From: Photobacterium arenosum
GTDB lineage: Bacteria; Pseudomonadota; Gammaproteobacteria; Enterobacterales; Vibrionaceae
DNA: 64,000 nt
Direction of reading: 5' to 3'
NCBI RefSeq assembly: GCF_014841115.1
Contig: NZ_JACYTP010000007.1
Location: 1-64,000, forward strand
Below are positions 36,103 through 45,187 of the stretch, in pieces (within the stretch, counting starts at the first letter, position 1; every line of letters starts with the position of its first letter). A model generated the notes under the pieces. The model was not told the DNA's origin and did not search any database. It was given only the letters and a program-made list of their open reading frames with translations. A program made the position numbers and the translations under genes.

Positions 36103-37920
36103 TTGCCAAAATCACGTACCTTGAGCCTGATTGCCGGACTGGGCATACTACTTTCTGTGCTTATCGGTTTCCTGACCCAGCAGCACTTTACGCGTACGCT
36201 ATCAGAACAAATTACCTCTGATATCCGGTTACTCGGCGAGAAACTCGACCAGCGCCTTACCCGCTACCAGCAGTTACCCCAGTTGCTGGCCCATGATCCC
36301 AGGCTATTAGATTCGCTGCATGCACAATCAAGTCCTCAGCGCGAGCGCGATGCAAAAATGCTGCAAACCAATCTTCTGCTGGCTTACTGGGCAAAGACAT
36401 TAAGTGCCGACACCATTTACTTGCTGAACGCCAAGGGCGATACCCTGGCGGCCAGCAACTGGGGACAAGCCGACAGTTTTGTTGGTAATAACTACGCTTA
36501 CCGGCCCTATTTCAGTGATGCAATTAAAGGGTCACTCAGTCAGTTTTTTGCGCTTGGCGTTAGCTCAGGCAAACGGGGATATTTCTTCTCCGCCCCCGTT
36601 TTTAACACTCAGAAGCAGATAGAGGGGGTGATTGTTATCAAAATAGACCTCAATCTGGTCGATGAAATCTGGCAATACAAAGAACTGGAGTACGTGATCA
36701 GCGATCCTCAAGGCGTCGTTTTTTACAGCTCAATTGACACTTGGCTATACCACAGCCTGGTGCCCCTATCAGCTACACAGCAGCAACAAGTAAGAGAAAG
36801 CCGCCAATACGGTAATGCTTCATTGCGTCCTCTGACCCAGTTTCCAAGCCTGACAGTACTGAATACAAACCAGCAGGCTGAAATATACCTGCCGCAACGG
36901 CAACGCAGCCAATCCTTTTTGCTGGCTCACCATGATATGTCGACGGCAGGCTGGGTAATCTATGGCTTTACACCCAGCATGCATATCTATACCAATGTAT
37001 TTGAAAGCATTCTTCTGTTTATCGCCTTTTACGTGCTGCTGATTCTTGTCATGATTTACTGGTGGCAGACCGTCAGTGCCAAGCAAGCGCTATCGGAACT
37101 GAACGACACGCTGGAGCATCAGGTTGCAGACAGAACCCAACATTTACATCTGGCTAACCAAGAGTTGTGGCACACTATTGAGCAATACGAACTGACTCAG
37201 GCACAACTGAAAGAAACACAAACCGAATTGATCCAGGCCGCCAAGCTGGCCATGCTGGGCGAGCTCTCAGCCAGCATCAATCATGAAATTAACCAGCCAC
37301 TGTCAGCAATGCGTACCTACTGTGAAAATGGCCTGAAATTGTTAAAGAAAGAACGCTATCAGGAGGTAGCCAGTAACCTTGAACAGGTCATTGATTTAAA
37401 CGAACGTATTTCCACCATTATTGCTCGCTTCAAGATATTTGCCCGTAAAGGGCAATCACTCAACAGCAGTACCGATGCCGCCCAATCGATTCGCAATGCT
37501 ATTCAACTGATGCATGCACCGCTGACCAGACACCAAGTCGCTCTGCAACTCAATCTCACTGAAGATGTCTTTGTACGCATCGATGCGGTGCAGTTTGAGC
37601 AAGTAATAGTGAACCTGCTGCAAAATGCCATTCAGGCACAGGAGCTTGTCGCCGATAAAAAAATCGGTATTACTCTGCATGCCGGCCGCCAGCGCGCTGT
37701 CATTACCCTTTGGGATAATGGCCCAGGCATGGATGACACGCAAAAACAGCGGATCTTTACGCCTTTTTTCAGCACCAAACACGATGGGTTAGGGCTGGGG
37801 CTGACTATATGTCGCCGTATCCTTGATATGTTTTCCGGCAGTTTAACCGTACATAACCACACAGGCGGTGGAGCCGAGTTTCAAATCAGCCTGCCACTGA
37901 GCAAAGAGGAACCAGCATGA
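36103..37920 (+). CDS. DctB-like sensor histidine kinase
   Basis: A protein of 605 residues from a TTG at 36103; no better start was found upstream. It has an N-terminal membrane helix (LSLIAGLGILLSVLIGFL), a periplasmic dCache sensor (residues about 40-305, with GNNYAYRPYFSDAIKGSLSQ), a second membrane helix (ILLFIAFYVLLILVMIYWW), a coiled coil, and the HisKA domain with His394 in ELSASINHEINQPLSAMRTY. The ATP-binding domain has NLLQNAIQA, WDNGPGMD and GLGLGLTICRRIL. It fits the DctB family, which senses C4-dicarboxylates. It overlaps the regulator gene by 4 bp. No dicarboxylate transporter is nearby, so the ligand is uncertain. Confidence 0.88.
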   Translation: MPKSRTLSLIAGLGILLSVLIGFLTQQHFTRTLSEQITSDIRLLGEKLDQRLTRYQQLPQLLAHDPRLLDSLHAQSSPQRERDAKMLQTNLLLAYWAKTLSADTIYLLNAKGDTLAASNWGQADSFVGNNYAYRPYFSDAIKGSLSQFFALGVSSGKRGYFFSAPVFNTQKQIEGVIVIKIDLNLVDEIWQYKELEYVISDPQGVVFYSSIDTWLYHSLVPLSATQQQQVRESRQYGNASLRPLTQFPSLTVLNTNQQAEIYLPQRQRSQSFLLAHHDMSTAGWVIYGFTPSMHIYTNVFESILLFIAFYVLLILVMIYWWQTVSAKQALSELNDTLEHQVADRTQHLHLANQELWHTIEQYELTQAQLKETQTELIQAAKLAMLGELSASINHEINQPLSAMRTYCENGLKLLKKERYQEVASNLEQVIDLNERISTIIARFKIFARKGQSLNSSTDAAQSIRNAIQLMHAPLTRHQVALQLNLTEDVFVRIDAVQFEQVIVNLLQNAIQAQELVADKKIGITLHAGRQRAVITLWDNGPGMDDTQKQRIFTPFFSTKHDGLGLGLTICRRILDMFSGSLTVHNHTGGGAEFQISLPLSKEEPA

Positions 37921-39221
37921 AACCTCCAGTCATCTTTATCGATGATGAAAAAACTATCCGGGATTCACTCGGACAAACTCTCGAATTGGAAGATTATCAG
38001 GTTCAGTTGTTCTCCAGTGCCCGCCAGGCGCTAAGCGTTTTCGACAATCAGTTTCCCGGCGTCATCATCACAGATATTAATATGCCAGGCATGGACGGTA
38101 TGACGTTTTTGCAACAAGCACTGGCGATTGACGCAGAGCTGCCGGTGATTATGCTGACAGGGCACGGCGATATTTCTACTGCCGTTGATGCCATGCGGAT
38201 CGGCGCTTACGATTTTCTGGAAAAACCATTCTCGACCGAGCATCTGCTTGATGTGGTAAAGCGAGCTTGTGACAAGCGGGAACTGGTACTTGAGAACAGA
38301 GAACTGAAAAGAGAGCTGGCATCGCAAAGTAGTCCAGGCCCTCGTATTTTGGGTAACAGCTTAGCCATTAAACAACTTCGGCGAAGCTTATATCAGCTGC
38401 AGGCGGATGAATCGACTATATTGCTGGAAGGCGAAGAAGGGACAGGCAAACGCATGGTGGCACAGTTTATTCATGACCACAGCCCCAGGCAGCATCTGCC
38501 TTTGATATCGCTTAAGTGTCAGGACCTGACTGAACAGCAATTTGAAGAGTTGTGCTTCGGGCACGCCAGCTATGCCGGAAAATGGTCAGATGCGACAGGC
38601 AGTACACTGTATCTTGAGAATATCGACCAGCTGGCTGCTGCATCGCAACAGCGATTACTTTATCAGCTTACACAACAAGACCAGCTCGCCGTAAATTCAA
38701 ACCACAACAAGACACGCGTGATAGTCAGCAGCAGTCGCTCTCTTGATGCGCTAACCTCGCAAGGACAGTTTTCCCGTGAGCTTTTCCAGCACCTGAAGCA
38801 ATGTGCTCTGTCATTACCCCCATTGCGTGAACGCCAGGAAGACATTGAATTATTATTTCAAAACTTTATTCGTACTGCGGCTTCCCGCTATAACATCGAA
38901 GCCCCCGTACTCAATGCCGAACAAAAAAGTAAGCTACTTGCTTACGACTGGCCAGGAAACGTGCGCGAATTAAGATCTGTGTCAGAAAGGTTGGTACTGC
39001 TTGGTAGCCATTTTGACCAACACCAAACACTCGATCTTGATGCCCCTCTTCCCTCATTGAGTGAACGTGTACACCAATTTGAATTTACCTTAATTAGTGA
39101 CGCACTGCGCCGGCACAATGGCCGTTTAAAAGAAGTACAGTCGGAATTAGCGCTGGCAAGAAAAACCTTGTATGACAAAATGAAAAAACATGGCTTAGAT
39201 AAGCAGGATTTCAAAGAGTAG
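37917..39221 (+). CDS. DctD-like response regulator with degenerate AAA+ domain
   Basis: A protein of 434 residues. The receiver domain is intact: acidic pair DD (9-10), phosphoacceptor Asp53 in TDINMPGMDG, and Lys103 in LEKPF. The AAA+ domain keeps a Walker A (GEEGTGK, 172-178) and the R-finger-like LPPLRERQEDIELL with YDWPGNVREL, but where GAFTGA should be it reads CFGHASYAGKWSDATG (213-228), and Walker B is LYLENIDQL instead of LFLDEI. A Fis-type helix-turn-helix ends the protein (LKEVQSELALARKTLYDKMK). Without GAFTGA it is unlikely to activate sigma-54 polymerase; it may repress or bind DNA only. Confidence 0.87.
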   Translation: MKPPVIFIDDEKTIRDSLGQTLELEDYQVQLFSSARQALSVFDNQFPGVIITDINMPGMDGMTFLQQALAIDAELPVIMLTGHGDISTAVDAMRIGAYDFLEKPFSTEHLLDVVKRACDKRELVLENRELKRELASQSSPGPRILGNSLAIKQLRRSLYQLQADESTILLEGEEGTGKRMVAQFIHDHSPRQHLPLISLKCQDLTEQQFEELCFGHASYAGKWSDATGSTLYLENIDQLAAASQQRLLYQLTQQDQLAVNSNHNKTRVIVSSSRSLDALTSQGQFSRELFQHLKQCALSLPPLRERQEDIELLFQNFIRTAASRYNIEAPVLNAEQKSKLLAYDWPGNVRELRSVSERLVLLGSHFDQHQTLDLDAPLPSLSERVHQFEFTLISDALRRHNGRLKEVQSELALARKTLYDKMKKHGLDKQDFKE

Positions 39222-39257
39222 CAGCAAAGCGACCTGAACCTGGGCCCGAACATCCTG

Positions 39258-39318
39258 ATTTACAGTGTAAATACAAACCTCCGCTGTCAGCAGTCAGTAC
39301 GCTATTTACACTGTAAAT
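39258..39318. promoter_or_regulatory. Two parS2 centromere sites
   Basis: ATTTACAGTGTAAAT at 39258-39272 and ATTTACACTGTAAAT at 39304-39318 are perfect matches to the ParB2-binding palindrome NTTTACANTGTAAAN of V. cholerae chromosome II. They lie 46 bp apart between two convergent genes. Confidence 0.9.
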
Positions 39319-39326
39319 CTCTCGTA

Positions 39327-40997
39327 TCATACCTGGCTGCGAGTAGTGCTCAGTGGCTGACAAACAATCTTCTGTTTCTCTAAATGTATCCGGCAAGCTG
39401 TCATTTCTCGCTCAGCGACAAACTCTTTGTCAGCGATACGAACAGATACCCCTGGATATATCAAGCTACTCACTTCAACCTGAGCAGCAGAAAACTGCTG
39501 AAGGTAGCTTTGCTGCAAAGATTGGTGCTGGCTTTTCATCTCAGCTAACGTCGCCATAAACTGCCCTTTACTGTCTGTCACTTTATTTGCTAATTCCTGA
39601 GAGCGTTTCTCTTTCGGAATTTTCGAGAGCTTCATCTGCAACAGAACAATTTGATGTAGTCGCTCTTCCTGATTTTTTATCTCAGCTTTCAAGGCGTCCA
39701 TATCAGCCTTGAGATCATCAAACTGACTTAACAGTTTGATCTGGGTGTCAATGCCGGCCTCTGCCCCTAACACCCTGGCACTGACACCTCCCTCGGCGAC
39801 AATCACCCCTCCGGTCACAGTACCGTGACGTTGCGCAGGATCGATAACCCTGACGACGCCTTTGGCTTTGACCATGCAATGTGCCAGATGCAGATGCAGC
39901 TCAGTGTCTGTGCCAGATTCAATCTGCGTGTACTGAGCGAACTTGGCCGAGACTTTCCCCAGCGCTTGCAAGTGACAGTATGCCGGTTTGCCATCCTGTA
40001 GCCGGCCTATCACACCGTTAGCGATCGTAATATTTCCACCGGCAGTCAACTCAGCAAGTTCCACCACACCTGTCACTGTAATATTACCGCCGGCTTTCAC
40101 CTTCATACCTGAGCTGACATCACCAAGCACCAGTACCGCGCCGTTAAAATCGATATGGCCTGTAGTGACATCCACACTATCGACAGTTAAAAGGTCATCC
40201 ACGGCCATGCCTGTCAGGCCGTGCCGCGGTGTTCCCTCTTTATCGGCAATCAATACATTGTGGTCGGAATCAGAAATCCGGGTTCCTAAACCAACATCGA
40301 AAGCAATGACTTTACCCGCAATCGCCTCAACCACGTTGCCATGGATATCATAACCAGGTTCACCAGCAGTGGGCGGGATGCGTCGCATCAGAGGCTGGCC
40401 GATTTCAACCGTAATCAGTTTACCCAGATCACGCATATCGACTTTTCCGTGATCACTGTCCTGAGGGGCAAGAATACGCTGAGAGGCATCCGCTACTAAA
40501 GGTTCAAAGCGGGTATCTGTACCAGCAACGGCTGGTCGGCCAGCCGCTATTTTCAGTGTGAAAGTTTCACCCGGATCGAGCTCCCAGGATTTCTGCAGGA
40601 GATATTGCAGGCGTTTTTTGCTGACACCACGCAGAATACGCTGCTGCTTCAGTGTGACTATCAGCCCTTGCGCTGTTAAACGATCGCCACCGTATGCACC
40701 AGTCAGAGTGACGTAAGCAAACATGCAGTCGTCTGAAATAGAGATTTCAAGCTCTACATCTTTTCGCTCTGCAATAATAAATGCCGACTGCCCAGCGTCT
40801 GATTTCGAATTGTTGTAATAGTCGATTGCATCTTGAATCGCCTCTTCGAGACGACTATAGGCATAGTAATCTGACTGCTCCAGTAACGATTCAATATCGG
40901 TACGCTGTAGCGACTGACAACTATTTTCCATTTGTTTGGATACAACCAGACGCAGTTGTGAGCCATCTGGCTCCAACATAAGCACTGAATCCGTCAT
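39327..40997 (-). CDS. FapA-family (DUF342) polymer-like protein
   Basis: A protein of 556 residues with a GGAG ribosome-binding site. The central part is rich in beta-helix repeats typical of FapA/DUF342 (VDVTTGHIDFNGAVLVLGDV, SSGMKVKAGGNITVTGVVEL, AELTAGGNITIANGVIGR), preceded by IPPTAGEPGYDIHGNVVEAI and followed by a coiled coil (DDLKADMDALKAEIKNQEER). Members are linked to flagellar assembly or cell-surface processes, and their exact role is unclear. Here no flagellar gene is near, and the gene sits between parS2 sites. Confidence 0.85.
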   Translation of the reverse strand: MTDSVLMLEPDGSQLRLVVSKQMENSCQSLQRTDIESLLEQSDYYAYSRLEEAIQDAIDYYNNSKSDAGQSAFIIAERKDVELEISISDDCMFAYVTLTGAYGGDRLTAQGLIVTLKQQRILRGVSKKRLQYLLQKSWELDPGETFTLKIAAGRPAVAGTDTRFEPLVADASQRILAPQDSDHGKVDMRDLGKLITVEIGQPLMRRIPPTAGEPGYDIHGNVVEAIAGKVIAFDVGLGTRISDSDHNVLIADKEGTPRHGLTGMAVDDLLTVDSVDVTTGHIDFNGAVLVLGDVSSGMKVKAGGNITVTGVVELAELTAGGNITIANGVIGRLQDGKPAYCHLQALGKVSAKFAQYTQIESGTDTELHLHLAHCMVKAKGVVRVIDPAQRHGTVTGGVIVAEGGVSARVLGAEAGIDTQIKLLSQFDDLKADMDALKAEIKNQEERLHQIVLLQMKLSKIPKEKRSQELANKVTDSKGQFMATLAEMKSQHQSLQQSYLQQFSAAQVEVSSLIYPGVSVRIADKEFVAEREMTACRIHLEKQKIVCQPLSTTRSQV

Positions 40998-41302
40998 GGA
41001 AGGCTCCTTCTTCCTGGCCTGTAGCCCGTTTGAGTGTAAATCTTACAGAAATTTCAATCGAGTAGACATAGAAGGGAGTCACACTTCGCACAACAAGCAA
41101 CAGCAGGGCTTGTGGTTGGGGAGCAAGAGCGGAAACCAGGAAACCAGATAAAAAGCCAATAAGAGAATAAACCGCCACTCCTTATTCAACGTACCCACTC
41201 GGCGTACCCCAGCCAGAGCTATTGATGAATTGGAAAGAGAGATAAAGAATAAAGCGAACAAGGATAACCTTGCTCGCCCGCAAAAAGCGTCTCAAACAAA
41301 AG
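40998..41302. other. Intergenic region without recognised content
   Basis: 305 bp upstream of the DUF342 gene. Short open frames on both strands have no ribosome-binding site or family resemblance. No repeat, iteron or parS site was found here. Confidence 0.4.
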
Positions 41303-41707
41303 TTAATCTATCCCTAACCAATTCAAATCATCATCTGTTAGCCAGTCATTTGGATGAAACTGATAAATACAGGGCAATTGAAGATCGTTATCATCAGATG
41401 ATTCCGACGTCAGGTAGCCGTCAAGCATTCTCAGCCCCTGAACTTGCAACTGATAAGACGCAGATAAGTCTAACGGCACCATAGCTGAAAAATAGATGCA
41501 ATTCTTACTTAACTTATTCAACCGCACTTTTAACCCCAGATTGCCACTTTCAGAAACCGCCCGCTCTGTCGTGCTATTGGCTTTTTTCAATAATCGCGCA
41601 GCAAATCCGCCAGCCACTAGGCTGAATGTCATGTTGGGTTTGGCAATGCGTACGCCGGGTTCTAACAAGGATCTCATTGCCTTGCTTTCTACCTTAACTA
41701 AACTCAT
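41303..41707 (-). CDS. Hypothetical protein next to the parS2/tmcA region
   Basis: A protein of 134 residues, no signal peptide, no membrane helix. The first half is basic (KANSTTERAVSESGNLGLKV) and the second acidic, ending LTDDDLNWLGID. A beta-rich pattern (KNCIYFSAMVPLDLSASYQL) could suggest a small barrel such as a PilZ-like fold, but no PilZ RxxxR motif is seen, so I leave it unassigned. The codon pattern and TAG-free length suggest a real gene. Confidence 0.6.
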   Translation of the reverse strand: MSLVKVESKAMRSLLEPGVRIAKPNMTFSLVAGGFAARLLKKANSTTERAVSESGNLGLKVRLNKLSKNCIYFSAMVPLDLSASYQLQVQGLRMLDGYLTSESSDDNDLQLPCIYQFHPNDWLTDDDLNWLGID

Positions 41708-41947
41708 ATCCTACCCCTTAACGGCATTCTAATAATTATCCTGTACTTGCCATCAGCAGTACGTTTTTCATGCTCAGGTTAAATAACTCTAGTCTAATTT
41801 TGTGGTTTAAGTGGTAATACCTTGAACTTTTTTCGGTACTGCTTATCAGAATTTGTTAGTAAATACTAACCTTGTAATGCAGGAAATGAAAGGCTGAACC
41901 ACCAGATCAGGAATAAGACGCTAGTTAAGTTTAACCAGTATGCAGTA

Positions 41948-41991
41948 ATTTACAGTGTAAATACGAGATGTGACCTATTTACACTGTAAAT
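41948..41991. promoter_or_regulatory. Two parS2 centromere sites before the tmcA 3' end
   Basis: ATTTACAGTGTAAAT at 41948-41962 and ATTTACACTGTAAAT at 41977-41991, 29 bp apart, the second ending 5 bp from the tmcA stop. The two variants are the same as the pair at 39258-39318, in the same order. Confidence 0.9.
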
Positions 41992-41996
41992 TGCAA

Positions 41997-44096
41997 TCAA
42001 TGAGGGCGATTTTGCAGCGCATGACCAACAAAATGTCGCAAAAACTGCTCTGCCTGTTTACGGCCTGTAAAGCCAAACTGCTCCTGCAATTCAGCCCACG
42101 ATTGTCGCTGAATCACTTTAGCCAACATCACATCAATACCGTTTTGCGCAGTAAGCTCTCCAGACTGAAGTCCGTGTTGCAGCCAGAGTGACAACTGGCC
42201 AACGAGTAAATCATAGCCAAGCCCTCCCTGAGAGAAGTGCATTAACTGGCGCTGTGCCGTGCTTGGTAACTGCGGTAATTGCGTTTGAGCCAGGCATTGG
42301 GAATATAAAGGCAAAAAAACCGCTTTATCAAGCAGCCGAAACTGTTCGCAAGCCTGGGCCAGGAAACTGAGCGAGAAGGAACATGTTGCCGTTTCAAACC
42401 AGGACCTGGACGCGTCGGATAATGGCAGCACAGACAACAGGGAATGACAGCCACTGGCACCGTCTTTAACAATCCCCAACCGAATTGGAACATAGCCAGC
42501 GCTGTGCCAGAACGGCAATAATTCACTGCTGGCTGCAAAGCTGGTACCCAAAAAGTCCAGCTGTTTATTCACCGCCCAGTCCTGAACCTGTGCCAGTAAG
42601 GCCGAACCTATTCCCATCTTGCGCGCACTATCGTGAACAGCAATACGTAAAATACGTCCACAATGCTGGCTGGCAGCCTCAGCCAGACCAAGATGCGCAG
42701 CAACAGACTGCGCGAGCAAGTGCCCTCTGGGCCGGCGCTGGCCAAGACATATGGCTTGGGCAAGCTCAGCAGAGAAACCACCTTCACACGAAAGCAATAC
42801 ACACCCTACAATCAGCTCATCTTGCAGAGCGACAAAAATCGCTAAATCTGGATCGTCCAGCAGTTGCTTAAGATCGCTCGGTGAGGTCTGATAATGTGCA
42901 TTGACCAGCAAACCAAACAACTGGGATAAGCTGTCCGGCCGCTCAGCCAGCCATAGTGGCGAGATCCGCTGATACTGAACATCCGCGGCAGACACAGGCT
43001 CAGCAATACAGGCCGGCTCGGCATCCAGCAACAGCGTCTCAAAAAGCCAGCGTTCCAGCGGATCGCCCGCAGCCCATCGAATAGGAGATGTCATTGAGCA
43101 GGCACGCCATTGCGGGGTCATTGCATCCAATACAGATGTAAACTTAATCGCAAATCCCCGTCCGGTACCTTCATAACCATGTATCGTCGATGCGAAGACC
43201 ACCCTGGAATAACTCGACAGCATCTTTTGCAGCAACGGGGCAGGAATAGCTGCCGCTTCATCAACGATAAGCAGATCCGCAGAAGGGCGCTCTGCCAGCA
43301 AGGTATCAGGCGCAATAAAACAAAGCTGACTACCATCTCGTTGCAACTGATAAGACGAATCTGCAGCGAGCCCAAAGACGTTTGCCGCATGCTGAAATAC
43401 AGTTTCGGCATTACGCTGACGAGGTGCTGTCACCAGTATCTTACGAGGCTTCTCCTTCATCAGAATACCCGCTGCGATACCTAAAGCGGATGATTTTCCT
43501 CGCCCGCGATCCGCGGTGATAACCAAGGGACGACGTCTGTGGCCTGTGACTACCCGCCGGATGGCTTCAACAGCATTGAGCTGTTCATCACTCAGGCACC
43601 CATAGCACCGCTCTGTCATATCGTTAATGGCTGGAGGTTCTTCAGGCAACAGAGGCAAACACATCTTGCCATCGCGCCCGGATTCTATCTTCAGTACCCG
43701 ATGGCTGGAAAGCTGAGATAAAAAGCGCTCCATGAAAGGGGACTGCCAATCGCTTGACCTGTCTTTGGGGCCGGGTAACAGCATCACCATAAGACCACCG
43801 CCACGTATGGTGCCAGCTAAAGCGGCCATGGCCTCAAGCGCTAAGCCCTGGTGCAAATCTACGGTCAGAAAATCACAGTCCTGCCCTAACCAGGCTTGTG
43901 CTTTTTTTGCCGATACCGATAGCACGTTTGGCGGCGCCTTATCGCTCAGCCACAGGCCGTCAGAGTAATGCGCCTGAGCAAGCAAAGCCGTATTGATCCC
44001 CCAACTGTGCTCACTCTCAATGCAGAGCAAATAACGGTGACGGGATTGTTTTGCGCGACTGACTAAGTCAGAAATGAAACGAGACAGTTCAGACAT
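41997..44096 (-). CDS. tmcA: tRNA(Met) cytidine acetyltransferase TmcA
   Basis: A protein of 699 residues, with AGAGG five bases before the ATG. It forms N4-acetylcytidine at the wobble position of elongator tRNA-Met using ATP and acetyl-CoA. Domains in order: an N-terminal DUF1726-like region, an RNA helicase-like ATPase with Walker A (ITADRGRGKSSALGIA) and Walker B (LLIVDEAAAIPAPLL), a GNAT acetyltransferase (LRIAVHDSARKMGIGSALLA), and a C-terminal tRNA-binding region. All key motifs are present. Confidence 0.94.
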   Translation of the reverse strand: MSELSRFISDLVSRAKQSRHRYLLCIESEHSWGINTALLAQAHYSDGLWLSDKAPPNVLSVSAKKAQAWLGQDCDFLTVDLHQGLALEAMAALAGTIRGGGLMVMLLPGPKDRSSDWQSPFMERFLSQLSSHRVLKIESGRDGKMCLPLLPEEPPAINDMTERCYGCLSDEQLNAVEAIRRVVTGHRRRPLVITADRGRGKSSALGIAAGILMKEKPRKILVTAPRQRNAETVFQHAANVFGLAADSSYQLQRDGSQLCFIAPDTLLAERPSADLLIVDEAAAIPAPLLQKMLSSYSRVVFASTIHGYEGTGRGFAIKFTSVLDAMTPQWRACSMTSPIRWAAGDPLERWLFETLLLDAEPACIAEPVSAADVQYQRISPLWLAERPDSLSQLFGLLVNAHYQTSPSDLKQLLDDPDLAIFVALQDELIVGCVLLSCEGGFSAELAQAICLGQRRPRGHLLAQSVAAHLGLAEAASQHCGRILRIAVHDSARKMGIGSALLAQVQDWAVNKQLDFLGTSFAASSELLPFWHSAGYVPIRLGIVKDGASGCHSLLSVLPLSDASRSWFETATCSFSLSFLAQACEQFRLLDKAVFLPLYSQCLAQTQLPQLPSTAQRQLMHFSQGGLGYDLLVGQLSLWLQHGLQSGELTAQNGIDVMLAKVIQRQSWAELQEQFGFTGRKQAEQFLRHFVGHALQNRPH

Positions 44097-44159
44097 ACCG
44101 GCCTCTGATGCTGCAGCAATAGATAGAAGAAACAGGTCTGTATACTACCAAGCACAATA

Positions 44160-44187
44160 AAAAAAGCCACGTCATCAGACGTGGCTT
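44160..44187 (-). terminator. Terminator after parAB
   Basis: A perfect 10-bp stem, AAGCCACGTC and GACGTGGCTT, with loop ATCA. Seven or more T follow on the minus strand. It lies 20 bp past the parB stop. Confidence 0.9.
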
Positions 44188-44206
44188 AGAGATAACAAAG
44201 ATGCGA

Positions 44207-45184
44207 TTAATTGAGGTAATCGGCCAGATAGGCCAGTATATGTTCAGCCTGCTGTTCAGAGAGCTTGCTCAGTTTGAGCTGTAGTCTGTCACCATCTCTG
44301 ACATAACTTGCTTGCCCGCGCACCAGTTCAACCGACTGAGGTTTACTGCTCTGCTGCACTTTGGGACGCACGACCTCACCAAGATGCTCAATGTGATTGG
44401 TGACTTCACGGGTAATACGCGTAATACCCTGTGCATCGACACTTTGCCACACAGGTTTATCTTGCTGAGCCAGCTCCTTCACAAAGGCTTTCTGCTGCTC
44501 ATCATTCAGTGAATAGTAGAGTTTATGCAGCTTAACTATGGTCGGCCGACCTAATTCGCCAACACTCGGGTAAGCCATTAACAGCTCCATCGGCAAACTG
44601 GCCGCTTTCAACGCGCCGCTGACCAGCGCTTCGCTGCACTGGCAAAACCGAGCCAAAGCTTTTTGATCAGCCACTTTGCCGGTAGCCAGCAAAGCCTGCA
44701 TTTCTTTGCCGCGTTCAAACAATGACAGCGGCTTGTGCGCATTGGCCACATCAGAAAGAAACTTGGCATGATCACTATTTATGCCTTTGGCTACATAAAT
44801 CAGAAAATCCTGTTTCGACAGCAAACAGGCCATCCGCCGCCGGCTACCGTCAAGCACTTCAATGCGGCCGTCATCCAGCCAACGACCCACTGCCGGATAT
44901 TGTTGTCCCCGGTCTTTCAGTGTTGTCAGAATATCGGCTAAGGCATGTTCGTTTAAAAATGCCTGCTCACGGGCATTCTGAGCAAACACCTGAGTCTGTT
45001 CGCCAATCTCGCTGGCTTTCACTTTTACCAGTTCAAACGCCACAGTGGTTTCACCGGCAACTGCCAGCTCAATAACTGCTGCTTTATCTTTTGCCGCACT
45101 TTGCGCCTCAGCCACTGTGGTCGCACGGCGCTTATCTGCTTTACCAAACAGACGGGCATTCAGATCGTTTGTTTTAATCGCCAC
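44207..45184 (-). CDS. parB: Chromosome II partition protein ParB2
   Basis: A protein of 325 residues that should bind the parS2 palindromes and spread or slide from them to form the partition complex. The ParB/sulfiredoxin-like CTP-binding region appears around YPAVGRWLDDGRIEVLDGSR with the RRR motif, and the helix-turn-helix around ALARFCQCSEALVSGALKAA. The C-terminal dimerisation part is short, as in the plasmid-like ParB group of vibrio chromosome II. It starts 3 bp after parA, so the genes are cotranscribed and translationally linked. Confidence 0.93.
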   Translation of the reverse strand: MAIKTNDLNARLFGKADKRRATTVAEAQSAAKDKAAVIELAVAGETTVAFELVKVKASEIGEQTQVFAQNAREQAFLNEHALADILTTLKDRGQQYPAVGRWLDDGRIEVLDGSRRRMACLLSKQDFLIYVAKGINSDHAKFLSDVANAHKPLSLFERGKEMQALLATGKVADQKALARFCQCSEALVSGALKAASLPMELLMAYPSVGELGRPTIVKLHKLYYSLNDEQQKAFVKELAQQDKPVWQSVDAQGITRITREVTNHIEHLGEVVRPKVQQSSKPQSVELVRGQASYVRDGDRLQLKLSKLSEQQAEHILAYLADYLN

Positions 45185-45187
45185 CTG

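Noticed and set aside
38553..38640. Frameshift or sequencing error as cause of the missing GAFTGA in the DctD-like protein
   Set aside because: The frame is open and similar to the family on both sides with normal spacing, so substitution rather than a frameshift explains the difference.
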